Source: Nectonema munidae
Taxonomy: Eukaryota > Nematomorpha > Nectonematoida > Nectonematidae
Assembly: GCA_030549495.1 (NCBI GenBank)
Contig: JAUIRK010000267.1
Coordinates: forward strand, 1 to 64,000
Reading direction: 5' to 3'
Length of the DNA stretch: 64,000 bases
Below the pieces are notes generated by a model. It worked only from the letters and a program-made list of their open reading frames with translations. It was not told the DNA's origin and did no database searches. The position numbers and the translations under genes were made by a program. This document shows, piece by piece, positions 1 to 11,316 of this stretch (positions within the stretch are counted from its first letter, which is position 1; each line of letters opens with the position of its first letter).

Positions 1-58
1 TGAATATGAGGTAACAAAAAGAATGGAGATGGAAAAAAAAAAAAAAAAAAAAAAAAGG

Positions 59-168
59 CCTTTTTTGGCCTTGATGAAAGAGAACAGCCTACTTTTTTTT
101 TTTTTTTTTCAATGGAGATGGAAAAAAAAAAAAGTAGGCTGTTCTCTTTCATCAAGGCCAAAAAAGGA
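59..168. repeat. Near-perfect fold-back palindrome with poly-T/poly-A core
   Basis: Bases 59-109 are the reverse complement of bases 122-168 (arms of roughly 47-50 bp), separated by a loop of about 12 bases. The loop and the start of the right arm repeat the text found just left of the palindrome at 21-40 (a short GGAGATGG word followed by a run of A). Palindromes with a copied flank can arise by replication template switching or by a library or assembly error. The right arm continues into a transposase-like reading frame. Confidence 0.85.
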
Positions 169-179
169 CGTGCAAAAAA

Positions 180-345
180 TGTTTTTCACCCTATGTTGAT
201 GTACCCAATGCAAGAAGCAGGAACATTTCGATTATTGCAGCCATGAACAATAATGGAATCGTGTTTGCGATGCAACAGTTAATGGAGAAGGTTTTAAAAG
301 TGCCGTTCTTAAAATTAGAAATTCTATAGTGCTCGATAAAGACTT
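180..345 (+). pseudogene. Short Tc1/IS630-like DDE transposase scrap
   Basis: One frame from about 186 reads FSPYVDVPNARSRNISIIAA followed by MNNNGI. This resembles the segment before the second catalytic Asp in Tc1/mariner-IS630 (DDE_3) transposases, where an 'R-G-x-N-I-x-x-I-A-A' stretch is common. Only about 50 codons are recognisable and no ends are seen. The assignment rests on this motif alone. Confidence 0.35.
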
Positions 346-829
346 CGTACTTATTGTAATTCAAGATAGTAGAAAAAGAAGAAGAAGAAGAAGAAAGAAT
401 TTATTCAGGAGAATCAAAAAAAAAGTACACATATAGATCCAAAAGCCAAACTGTTTTTGAAAAAAAAACCAAACTGTTGAAAAAAAAATCATGGAGAGTT
501 CTGCAAGGGTGTGTAAAAAGCATTGTGGCCGCTGGTATATACACCCTGTGAGGAATTGCAAAAACGCTGAGTTTCTTATACGAATCTGGAAGAATAAATA
601 AATGAAGAAAGGTGAAGATATCAGAAAAATTTCAAAATATGACAATATTACATTGATAACTATAACAGGAAATCATACTGTACAAAAATACAAGTACATG
701 AATATAAAAATATATAAATAAGTATATATGTATGTATGTGTACCATGTTGGTATAAGCTTACAAACAATTATGATTAAAACTATGAATATTCATCAATTT
801 TAAATTTTATGTTAATATACAATCAATTT

Positions 830-3560
830 GGCATCATATATAAATAATTTCATCATTACAATTTGTACCATACTTGGATATAAATAAAATTTTGAGTAAT
901 TTTTTATACATATGGAATGCTTCATCAATAAAGTTAATTTTTTCAAGAGTTGTGTTCCAAAACATAGCAATTCTGTATTTTAATGTCTTTTTAGAACCTT
1001 TAAGTCTACACTGTGTAATAACTAAATTATTGCAAGATCTCAAAAAGTAACTCGTTTTTTGATGTACAAAGTTTTGCCACTCCGAAAATATTTCAGGAAG
1101 TAAATTATTCATATATTTGTATGTTAGTTTACATAATTGACTTAAATATATATCATTAATTTTCAATAAATTTTGGTTTATAAATTGAAGTTCGTGTGAT
1201 CTCTAAAGCCTAGGTTGAAAACTACTCTTATTATTTTTTTGTAGAGTTTCAAGTTTATATGTGTTTGAATAACCCCAATTTATCACGCTATATGTGAAAT
1301 GGGGTAGAATCAAAGCTTTGTACAAAGTCAGCTTAATATTGATATCAAAATAATTTCTAAAACATCGCATTATTCCAAGTATAGGATTTACCTTTTTTGA
1401 AATCAAAACTTGATGGTCATTCCATGTTAGGTTTTGGTTTATATACAGCCCTAGAAAATTAAATTTATTTACCAACTCAATACCAATTGACTCAGTATTT
1501 AGTTTTACGCTTTTATTTTTCTTGTTGGATATTAACATCATTTTAGATTTATTATAGTTCAAAGTTAAAAAGTTCCCTTTTACACCATTTTTCCAATTCG
1601 ACGAAAATGCATTTAAAAGATTCAGTAAGAGTTAGGTCAATTTTCGTAAGCTTTGAAAGAGGAATAAGTAGTGTTACATCATCTGCAAATAAATAAAACT
1701 TAAAATTTGCATTAGATTCAGAGATACTATTTATGTAAATTGAAAACAGTAACGGCCCCAATATTGAGCCTTGTGGTACTCCTGATAAAGTGAATCTGGG
1801 AGCAGACATGGAATTATTTATACAAACTACTTCTTCTCGGAAGGAAAGGTAAGATTTGAAGAATTTGACTGCTGAAGTAGAGAAGCCAATGTCAATTAAT
1901 TTTGAAATAAGCACTTGGTGAGAGATGCTATCAAAGGCTTTATTAAAATCTAGAAATATTGCTAAAACATCTTCTGAGTTCTCTAAATATTGTTGAACAT
2001 TTTCAATGAAAAAAGCATGCAGGTATTCGGTATTATATTTTTTCCGAAACGCAAATTGGAAATTATATAATATTTCAAATTTTTCTAAGTAAGCTGAAAT
2101 TTCTAAATGTAAAATTTTTTCAAATATTTTTGATAATGTCGGGATCAAACTAATTGGTCGATAATTTTCCAATGCATGTCTGTTACCTTTTTTTAGAATT
2201 GGTACTATTTTGCTCAATTTCAGAGACTTAGGGAAAACAGCGAATTCGATACATGAATTGAAAGCGATAACTAGTGAATCCAGGATAAAGTTCTTTACAA
2301 GGTTCAGCTTAGAGATAGATATGTCAAAAATATCACAACTTTTTTTTGGCCTTAATTTTATACATTGCTGAGATGATATCATTTTTGTTAATTTTTTTCA
2401 AATAAAAAGATTGCTCAGTATCGAAACAATGTGGTTCAATCCAATTTCCAACATGAATAGAGTGATCAGTGGATGTAAAATGCTGACTGAAAACTTCTGT
2501 CAGTTTATTATCTTCAGTTATAATACCCTCACATGTCGTAATAGTATACTTCGCATTCTTTTTTGTCTTAATAAACTTTTTTAGATTAGACCAGGTATCT
2601 TTGGGAGAAGTAACATTTTGAAACAGTTCACTGAAATACAATCTTTTTTGTGACTTTATCTTTCTTTTGATACCATTTCTACATTCTACAAACTTATTTT
2701 TAAGCTTACTATCATCAGGCCTTTTCTTAATTTTTCTATGCAATCTATCTCTTTTCTTGATAAGATTAAGTATTTCATAGCTAATCCAGCTATTCATTTT
2801 ATGTTTATACTTATTTCGACCATTGATACACTTCTTGAACTTACATTCCTTGATTGTTGAAGAAATAATTGAATTTATAGAGTTCATTAAAATTTCAGGA
2901 AGATCAAAATACTCCCTAAGAGAAAAATGCCAATCTATTTTACTAATTTTTTCAATAAAACGTTGCTCATTAAATACTTCAACAAAATCAATTCTACTGG
3001 TATCTTTCAAGCATAAAGATAATATAATCATACTATGTTCGCAAACAAATGTAGGATATATGAAAGAATTATATGAATGGGCATCAAAAGGTATGAAAAA
3101 ATTGTCTAGAAGAGAAGACGAACCTTCGCGACTTTTAAAAATAAGATGCAAAAAGTTCAATAAACTCCCTTACTTTTGTATTTTTATCAATATCGAACAT
3201 GTTCACATTAAAATCTCCCATGAAAATTATATTACTGAAAGCTGTTAGTAAGTATAAAAAACTTGAAACATCTTCTACAAAGATAGAAATGTCGGAACAC
3301 ACGGAAGGAGGTCGGTAAAAATTGTGCAAAATTAAATTTTTAGAGGAGGGTATGATTATTTCAATTGAAAAAGATTCAAAAGTATGACTCATGTTTTGAA
3401 TATTGCATATTGAGAAATCAAGACTTTTATGAACAAGGAATCCTAGCCCTGAATGCTTAGTTAGTTTGTTAGTAGTATGAACAAAATTATAATCATCAAA
3501 ATGATATATGTAGAGATTTTTTAAATAAGTTGAAAATGTGTTGTTCAAAATTAACATTTT
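830..3560 (-). mobile_element. 5'-truncated non-LTR retrotransposon (jockey/CR1 group), broken ORF2
   Basis: Minus-strand LINE. From 5' to 3': part of the apurinic endonuclease domain at 3557-3135 and 3160-2333 (LGFLVHK, HNFYRPPS, GDFN, the SSLLDNF strand and an EHS in place of the usual SDH). A linker follows, then reverse transcriptase at 2382-1552 (NYRPISLIP, FLDFNKAFD, SGVPQGSILGP, FADD box), the RT thumb at 1562-1203 (FLGLYINQNLTW, ALILPHFTY) and a C-terminal tail to about 834. ORF1 and the start of the endonuclease are missing, so the copy is 5'-truncated near 3560, as usual for target-primed reverse transcription. The protein is split by frameshifts near 3150, 2350 and 1560 and between 1203 and 1166. 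No RNase H is seen, and the FADD box with this thumb fits the jockey/CR1 group. No clear poly-A tail or target duplication was found. Inactive. Confidence 0.85.
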
Positions 3561-3907
3561 ATTTTTGTAATATTGTGACTTTAATTTATCTTTATAATAA
3601 AATGAACAAAGTGTTTAGTGTAATATTATCAATAATATATGCTAATAGTCTTTATTTATAAAATAACTTATTTTATTCTTGATCAAAATACACACTTTTG
3701 AGGATATAATAAATGCTATAATAGCCTATAAATGATAAACAACCCGATGAAAATATTATCTTCAAGACCTGCTATATTTGAAAATGTATCATCATACAGT
3801 GCTAAAAAGGCATTTTACTCTAAGATTGATGGATCACAGATCTTGGAAATATTATTAATCAATACGGAATGGTGGTTATTCAAAGTCTATTGCTGACTTT
3901 ACTTAAG
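3561..3907. other. Intergenic AT-rich sequence
   Basis: No convincing gene. It lies between the LINE (transcribed leftward) and the collagen C4-like gene (rightward), so it should hold that gene's upstream exon(s), first intron or promoter. The frame of exon A is closed by a TAA just upstream of its acceptor, so the true N-terminus is elsewhere and was not located. Confidence 0.4.
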
Positions 3908-5588
3908 ATCTCAAGGCTGGTGTTGCGTATACTCACTGGGGAAGTAAGACTTGTAGTCAGACTAAGAGTGGTGCAGCTATTGTTTATTCTGGTTATGTGG
4001 CTGGTGGTCACATCTCAAGCTCCTATCCTGGCAGTGGCCATAACTACATATGTTTACCAGAAAATCCCACCTTTAACACGTATGCAATCACATTTTTTAT
4101 CTTTCTACATAACAAATGTTTATTAATCGACACGCTTTTCTGAAAATAGACAAATTCCCGGATTTTCCTTAGGTGAAAGAGGCTTAGGACATGCAGGATT
4201 ATACGGCGCGAAGTACTTTGGAACTGAGTACTTCTTTAACACTCCCAACCAAAATGACGGAAGACTCGCCGTTTGCACTGTCTGCTATTCTAGCGAAAGA
4301 TCCGCTCAATTCATGATACCTGGGATGGTGAACTGCCCAAAAAGTAAAATCAACTTTACTTCTCCTTATTAACATGATTTACGAGATTGAATGTTTTTCC
4401 CAAAATTTTCTGACGTAACACAATTTTTCGCAAGGCGTTTTTCACTATAGGACACAATTGGTAGTAAGACAATTCGCCGTATGGATATTTTGCAGAAATG
4501 ACTTTTCTCAGTAATATAAAGTAGAAAAAATCCATTGTATCATGAAGGAATAAACATCTATTCGTTTTGGAAAAAGAATTACATTTTAAATTTGATACTA
4601 CCAAATTTTTTCGCGTCAATCTTGATTCAAATATACCTTAGCTCCATATTTTATAAAACATTAAGTTTGTTAAATAAATGGATATGGTAGGCAGAACATT
4701 TCATTAAAAATATTAAAATGAAAGCAGGTTCTAAATACAAGTTTGTCAGATAATGATTCATTTATGCCGTAATGTAGTTATTTATTTAGTTTGTTAGTTA
4801 TGCTTATTACGTTAATTAGTCAGCTATAGTAACTACAAGTATAAAAAGTTCTTAGAAAGAAAATATTTAGGGCGAATTTGTTTACTCTATATTAATCTTT
4901 CAGCAAATATTTCTACAGAAACTTTTTAGTTTCAACTTCAAATATACTTTTTTGACAATTTTATTTCATCTTTTAAATTAATTGGAGGGAGGAGCATGTT
5001 ACCTTATTAACTTGGAAAAAAATTGGTTAGATTTGCAAAAGTGAGTTATCACAATTAAAAATTAAGGTACAGATCAACATTTAGCTTAATGTGGATCAAA
5101 CATAACTTCATTACATAAAAAAGTCTGGTGTTTGCTCATTAGCTTATATTTTTAAAAAACACGAACTTCTAAAATAGAGATAACACTAATTTTTTTTTAA
5201 AAATGTAAATTTTTGCTGTCTTAAGGTGTGCGAGTATGTAGTAAATTAGGTCATACTTACAGTATAGTCATTCCAAATTGTTTCAAAAATGGGATCCCAT
5301 CAACCAATAAAAAAGGCCATAGATTTACAAATTTAATAACATGTAAAATTATTTTTATTTACAGGCAATAATTTGGAATACAAAGGCTACTTGATGGCTC
5401 TTAACAATGAGTACGCACGATCAGAGTACATATGTGTCGACATCTGGCCAGAAGCGTATTATAATTCGGAAACCGAATTTTCTTTGGAGTCTAGCGGCCT
5501 CTTCATCGTAGAATCAAAGTGTGGAGGATTGCAGTGCCGAGATTATGAGGATGGAAGAGAAATCAGTTGTGTGGTTTGCACAATCTAG
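3908..5588 (+). CDS. Short-chain collagen C4-like protein, C-terminal three exons
   Basis: Three spliced exons encode the C-terminal globular region of the invertebrate 'short-chain collagen C4-like' family. Exon A is about 3908-4079 (AGVAYTHWGSKTC, SGYVAGGHISSSYPGSGHNY, ICLPENPTF). Exon B is about 4180-4343 (GLYGAKYFGTEYFFN, LAVCTVCYSS, MIPGMVNCP). Exon C is 5365-5588 (YKGYLMALNN, EYICVDIWPEAYYNS, SKCGGLQCRDYEDGREISCV, stop TAG). Phases agree (2, then 1, then 0) when exon B uses the AG at 4178-4179. An AG at 4171-4172 would give a stop. The order of Cys-containing blocks and the final VVCT tail are family hallmarks. The family is generally extracellular and its biochemical role is unproven. 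The N-terminus (signal peptide, any Gly-X-Y repeats) was not found upstream. A polyadenylation hexamer follows at 5593. Exon C is very secure; the exon A start is approximate. Confidence 0.8.
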
Positions 5589-5592
5589 ATCA

Positions 5593-5598
5593 AATAAA
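5593..5598 (+). terminator. AATAAA polyadenylation signal of the collagen C4-like gene
   Basis: AATAAA five bases after the TAG of exon C. Position and orientation fit a compact 3'UTR. Confidence 0.5.
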
Positions 5599-5876
5599 TT
5601 TGAAGACCCTTTGTGGAATTTTTTTTCGTTCCTTCCATTTACATCAATTTTAATATTTTGATCTTTTTCAACGTTCTTGGGGCCTGAAATTGCGTCCAAA
5701 CCTTGTACAAAGCTATTTTATATATATTTAAATGTAAGGTTTTTCAAAGGGAAATTTTGTGAATTTGTGGTTTTTGAAATCTTATAAAATTTGGAAAATG
5801 AGTTATAATATATATCGCAACATTGTGCTAAAATTTGAAGGCATTTCAATTAAAAAAATATAGTTGTAAGTTTATT

Positions 5877-6295
5877 TTCGCCTAAGAATTTTTGTCAAAA
5901 GGTTTTTTCCGTAGGTCTTTTCGCCTTACGAAAAGCAATATCGCCGAAGGGATAATTTTCCGTGTCGACAAATTGCAGCAATTTTTTTTGCTTAAAATAA
6001 AAGTTATATAAATTAAAATTTTAATATTCAAAAAAATAATTCATTAAAAAATAAATTGAAATGAGTTTGTTCGTTCGTACGTATTTTTTTTTTAGCTAAC
6101 TAATTTACGGAAAAATTCCTAGTAATGAAAAGTTAGTAGATTCTTACTTAGTAATTATATCATTATTAGTTATATAACACTAACTAACTAAATTGAATTC
6201 TCTTGAGGCATTGAGTCCATAAGAGCTAAAAGTTCTTGACAAAAAGGACGTGAGACGAAAATCTCTACGGCGAAAATTCTTAGAATCAAAAATAA
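5877..6295. repeat. Inverted-repeat element, 'TTCGCC' motif family
   Basis: The left arm (5877-5990) carries several imperfect copies of a short word around TTCGCC(T/G)AAG. The right arm (about 6240-6292) contains the reverse complement (ACGGCGAAAATTCTTAGAA). The inside is AT-rich without a reading frame. Similar wording recurs at 4390-4500, 33290-33360 and, in a better kept form, 55232-56061. This looks like a non-autonomous terminal-inverted-repeat transposon family whose arms consist of reiterated short motifs. Confidence 0.5.
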
Positions 6296-7320
6296 TATCT
6301 ATTTATCCAAATGGGGGCAGTTTATATTTTGAAGTGCATAACATGGGAAACAATATTGCAATTAAATCGCCCAATTGAATCTTCTACCCATAGACATTTG
6401 TATAGGACTGCTCATTTTTCAAACTAAGTTTTGTTCCACTTTTCACAGAATTTTTAACAACGCCATACTTTCCGTACTTCTAGAAACCGAACCAGGAAGA
6501 GTTTCAATTTCAGACTTGGTGGGAACCCTACTGGGACAGTCCGATCTTATAATGTAAATTTTTCAATCAAGTTTAATGAGTCAAGAAATCATTGGATTTA
6601 AAAATAACTTATTGGGTAGCTGTTTTATAAAATCATTGCAAAAAAAAGTTTCTATCATCATCTTGACACTGATTGGACAAATTTTTAGATTTAAAATGTC
6701 TGCCGCTCAAAATTGAGTTAGGATAAATCGTTTTGATACTTTAATTTATTCTAGAAAGTACACGAGAACGATTTTTGAATAAGAACAAATTTCAAAAATT
6801 TTACAAAGTATCTCAAAGTTGGTATATGAGCTTGAAGCAATAATCCTCTCTAAACCTTGTGTCAGACTAAACCTCCTTCCTCATCTACTTTAAATCAAGC
6901 AACGGACCATCACTCAGATACACAAAGGTCATACTACGCCTTCTATCTCCATTTCCCCAAATCAGCTTTACACGCATCCCTACTCCTTCATCTTCTTTTT
7001 AATTTTCTTATCTTCTTGAGAGTATAATTTCATCTTTTTTTTTTGAAACAAGCATGAAAGAGGGCACAAATCCTGTTATATTTAAAAAAAAAAGTATGCA
7101 GCGACTTCTCACATTTTCATACTTTTATCGCTTTGGTAGACACCTTCTAAAGACTATGAGAAGCTGTGTCCTATTTGTAACCTCTCAGTGTTTTAAATCT
7201 TTTCAAACTTAAAATTAAGGATTGAAATTTTTTATGACTCGATTTAGAATTATTAACTCGCTAAAAGTCTGTATACTCCAGATGAAACTTTGTAACCTCT
7301 TAATTCGCCTGTTTTGTTTT
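5990..7320. other. Intergenic, no gene recognised
   Basis: Apart from the inverted-repeat element, this is AT-rich sequence with scattered stops on both strands. A 60-codon open frame at 6375-6557 has no recognisable domain or splice context and is not called. Confidence 0.5.
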
Positions 7321-7329
7321 CCATTCGCG

Positions 7330-7543
7330 TCTGCTATCAAAAGTTTTTTCTCAGCTGAGCTGGACCAGCTAGAGAGCGCGTCAGCACGTTGTGGATAGTG
7401 GAACGGTCATCAGATACGGTGGTTAGCCAGATAAGCAGCCCCGAACAAACAGCAACGACATATCGAGACGGAGTAGTAGATTGCGTGGCTCCTTTCTACG
7501 AGTTAAAATGCTCCATGTTCAGGAGGATGTCGTGAAAAGGCGA
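7330..7543 (+). other. Candidate first exon: GC-rich 5' UTR plus 12 codons
   Basis: About 215 bases of clearly higher GC than the surroundings, with no long reading frame. They end in an ATG at 7508 that opens a frame (MLHVQEDVVKRR) running to a good splice donor, CGA|GTAAGG, at 7543/7544. Composition, position of the ATG and donor fit an arthropod promoter-proximal exon (5'UTR plus start codon). No partner exon was recognised; the GPCR at 11.3 kb has a stop just before its own ATG and need not be the partner. It could also be a relic of a GC-rich repeat. Confidence 0.35.
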
Positions 7544-7559
7544 GTAAGGCCGCTTTCAA

Positions 7560-8580
7560 ATAAGCCTAGGTACTGCTGCCTTGCAGTTAGTCAAATTAGA
7601 CAAAGGCTTACAATTACGGCGTGAAAGAGAACTGGAGACCTCACCACGTAATATCTCCAAGAATAACCATGGTAAACTAGAAAACAAACTCTGGCGCTCC
7701 ATTGTTGCCCACTTCCAAATAGCTACGGCACTTTGATGATAATGGTGATGATCAAAAACGTAGATCTGAGTAATAGAATATATTCGACCCTTAAAAGACC
7801 AATGTGTCCCTATTGACATTTTACTTATACTGAAAAAAGATAGATGTCTTTTAAATATTTTATTTGGTGAAACTTTGGAGGAAAGCAAGCAACATTCCTT
7901 TTAAAAGTATATAAAAAGTTGAATAGAAATATGCCAAAAGTGTTTGCGTAAACAAAAATGATTAAAATATCTAGTTTGGTATATTTCTTCTTCAAACCAA
8001 ATAAATATCTAAGCTTTTCTATGTGTTAAAGAAATATTGAAAAATCATTCTGAAAGAAGCCATCTTTCATGTTTTAATTTCGATCGCATATATATATACA
8101 TACACGAAATTATACTCAATATAATTATTATACAGCATTTATCGTTCTATTTTGCTTTTTCCCATTTCTAAGTTGTCTCCATTAAAAGAGAAGGAAGGAG
8201 GAGGATTTGTCTTTAAAATTCTGTCCCTCATAAGGCTTAGTAGTTTCCTAACTTTCCTTCGTCCAAAACTATTTAAAAATCTCGATTGCCCAGAGTGGGA
8301 TCATATTCTTGACGCCAACTTATTTATTTTGTTCAAGCACGCAATTATGAGAAAACATTTATTTCATGAAAAAACAATCTGAAGAAGAAGGCACGAGAAA
8401 AAGAGAAACATTACCAAGTGATAACCTTGGTATCTGTATGTTGAGGGCAAATGAACATGGAGCATATCGAACCCTTAATATTATTATCTTTAGGGTGTAA
8501 AGAGGAGTCGGTTTTTATTAAATAAAAAATAAAATCAATTATTATAAATTTATGAAATATTCCACCCTATGCTATATGGC
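7560..8580. other. Intergenic, no gene recognised
   Basis: Two open frames (minus strand 7556-7888, plus strand 8152-8382) show no domain, splice signals or family resemblance. The rest is AT-rich. Confidence 0.4.
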
Positions 8581-8581
8581 A

Positions 8582-10810
8582 AACGTGGGCAAACTTTTTC
8601 ATGAAAAGGCGGCATCTAAGATTTTACAGTTTTGAGGGAGCGCACAGTGCAATAAAATAAGCAATATTTGAAATAGGGTTGATAAACGTTAAAAAAAGAA
8701 AATATGTTTAATTAACTTTTAAAGTAAACAATCGAAAAATATAATTGCAAGTTTGGAAAGACAGAAAGTTGGACTAAAAAAGGTGAAATGGAAGGTATTG
8801 AATTAAATAATTAATTTTTTTATAGAAGAATAAAACTTACGACAAATTTGAGTCGTTTTGAAGTGTTTTGCAAAGTTTCTGACTTGAAAAACTTGATGAA
8901 CCTTTTAGTGGTACAAAGTAACCTTTATGCAGAACAGAATGGAGTGAATTTCAAAGGGAGTGATGAAGAAATGAGAGGTTTTTTGGGAATGAATATTGTC
9001 ATGGGATATCATGTGTTACCTGATTTATACGATTATTATTGGTCGGCTGAACCTGATTTAAATGTTCCTTTTGTATCAAATGTTATGCCTAGAGAATGTT
9101 TCAAAGCTATTTTCAAAGTGAGACCCATCATTGAACTTTTCAACAAATCTTTTTTAAAAGCACGAGAACCAACTTTGAATCAGTCAATAGACGAACACAT
9201 GATATTCAAGGGTAGAAACTCTATGAAAGAGTATATCAAAAACAAATGAATAAAATGGGGTTTCAAAGTTTTTTGTAGATGTTCAAGTGATGATGGATAT
9301 CTTTATGAATTCGATATCTATACCGGCAAAAAATAAGAGTGTGAAGAAGGACTTGGACCGAATTGGGTATTGAAATTGACAGAAAAGCTTCAAGGTTTAT
9401 CCTGTTATGTTTTTTTCGACAATTATTTCTCATCAGTAAACCTGAAGAATATTTTATACAACCATAAAATATTTTCGATTGCAACAATCAACAAATCAAG
9501 AAGAGGTTTACCAAATTTCATACCAGATAAAAAAAATGAAGAGGGGAGATTCTGAGTGTTTTTATTCATCCAAATCAAATATATGTGTTAAAAAATGGTA
9601 CAATAATAAATCAGTAATTTTGATTTCAAATTTATTCAATGGCAAGGACGTTACTGTTTCAAGAAAAAAGAGGGTAGACTGATAAAATCGAAATATTCTG
9701 TCCTGTCATGGTCAAGAAATATAATCAAAGCATGAATGGTGTAGATATACTTGATCAGAAAATAAGCTATTATATAAATGATACATGATATTGTAAAAAG
9801 TATTATAGTAAAATTTTCTTTGACTTGTTTACAGTTTGCCTGGTGAATTCTCGCATGGTTTTCACTAAGAATTGTGATAAAATTTATGATTTGAAACAGT
9901 TTATAAGAATTATTGCGAGAGAGCTAATCAACAATTTTAGTTCAAGAAAAAGAGTTGCGCCAAACTTAATCTTGTCCAAAAGAGCTATAATCACCCCAAG
10001 GCCATCAGAAAGTGAGCATGTGATGTTGAAATCCATTAAACGCCAAAGATGTTTGCTTTGTTCTAAAAGAAATATCGAAAATGGAACCAACAACTATTGT
10101 TCAAAATGCAAAGTTTTTTTTGTGTTTCACGGCAAATAGAAATTGTTTCGCCCTTTATCATAAATAGTTTCAAATTTTAATAAATAATTTTTTTGTTTTA
10201 AAATTAAAGTTATCATGGTATAAAATTAAATATTTCTTCTAAGACTCTTTTTAAACATTTTGTCACCTACTGCCCATGGGGACAAATATGTCCCATTTCA
10301 GTGTAAAGAAATAGAGGATAGGTTTGTGTTTATTTTATCTAATTTATATCTTTTCAACAAAAATAATAATAAGTAAACAAAAAATTTATTAAAATAAAAA
10401 GTTTAAACCTTATGGGCGGGAAAGGATTAAGCATGTAAAAAAACAAAAGTATTTTTCATCTAAACTTATTTTTCATAAACATAATTATAATTATACATTT
10501 TAGTATTTCAAATAAACATTTTTTAATTTAAAAAATAAATATCAGTCCAAATAATTTAAAAGTAACTTTATTCTTTAAGAATTTAAATACTAACTCATCT
10601 AGAAAAAAATAAAACCAGGAGAAAAGAAAACATATTTAAGTGAAATACTTTTAACCAATCAAGGATCTTGTTGTATGGATATATCAAATTTTTAATAGCT
10701 CAATTTTTGGTCAAATAATAAAAATAAGCTAACAGTGAATAAACATAAATTAACTTTATCTTAGAGGGTCGCATAAATATTTTGGCTCCCTCTCCTCTAT
10801 TGGATACGAT
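8582..10810. mobile_element. Possible hAT-type shell around the piggyBac copy
   Basis: At 8582 the text CGTGGGCAAACTTTTTCATG is typical of the left end of hAT (Charlie-like) elements. At 10765-10800 GGGTCGCATAAATATTTTGG resembles the sub-terminal right end of such elements. The piggyBac-type transposase remnant lies between. I could not find matching terminal CAG...CTG ends or an 8-bp target duplication, so the outer element is only suggested. Confidence 0.25.
8790..10139 (+). pseudogene. Broken piggyBac transposase (DDE_Tnp_1_7)
   Basis: Consecutive frames carry the piggyBac transposase core. The N-terminal part of the domain is at 8848-9249 (VVQSNLYAEQNG, GFLGMNIVMGYHVLPDLYDY, FVSNVMPRECF, then NQSIDEHMIFKGRN with the first Asp). 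Next come the YLYEFDIYTGK strand near 9300, VFFDNYFSSVNL near 9415 with the second Asp, MNGVDILDQK near 9735 with the third Asp, and a C-terminal Cys-rich tail at 9825-10139 (CLLCSKR, NYCSKCKVFF). All three catalytic Asp codons survive, but in-frame stops near 9247 and 9334, frameshifts around 9540 and 9690 and a loss of the segment after 'RECFKAIFK' inactivate it. Ends and TTAA target sites were not identified. Confidence 0.85.
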
Positions 10811-11316
10811 AACTAAGAATACTACATATGTAATTCTTTCAAATTTTCACATTACTTTGAAAATTATTAAATAATTTGTGAGGCTGGGGTCATATCTGAA
10901 GCCATTCGGGCAGACAAAGGTTAAAAATTCTTAACCATGGCTCTTAATCTTATATAGCTTCCGATTATTATTGGAAGTCTGTAGGTTTTACTTAAGTTAG
11001 CAAAAGTTTACCGTGACGCGCATACTTATCGATCAAGCATATTTAACATAAATTATAGCACCATCATTATGATGATAGCACCCACCCTTTATATATGTAA
11101 TACAGCATGTGCTTTAAAAATATATCTTTTGTAGGAAACATCGATATAAGTGTAGACAATAAAAGTTATATAATGACAGTGATTTTGTATATCATTTCGT
11201 AGAATTAACTTTGACCTGCATTATTAATGAAGATAAATTTTGTGAAAATGCAATAAAAGATAAATTTTTAAAGCATCCTTGCTACCATATCGAAATATTA
11301 TTTCCCAAACTGAAAC
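10140..11316. other. Intergenic; upstream region of the 7TM receptor gene
   Basis: AT-rich, no coding signal on either strand. The last 400 bases presumably hold the promoter of the receptor gene. An overlapping frame from 11211 is a shadow of that gene. Confidence 0.4.

Noticed and set aside
3869-4126. 85-codon plus frame over the collagen C4-like exon
   Set aside because: Out-of-frame shadow of exon A.
7556-7888. 110-codon minus-strand frame
   Set aside because: No family resemblance, overlaps the better supported candidate exon boundary, no splice or start context.
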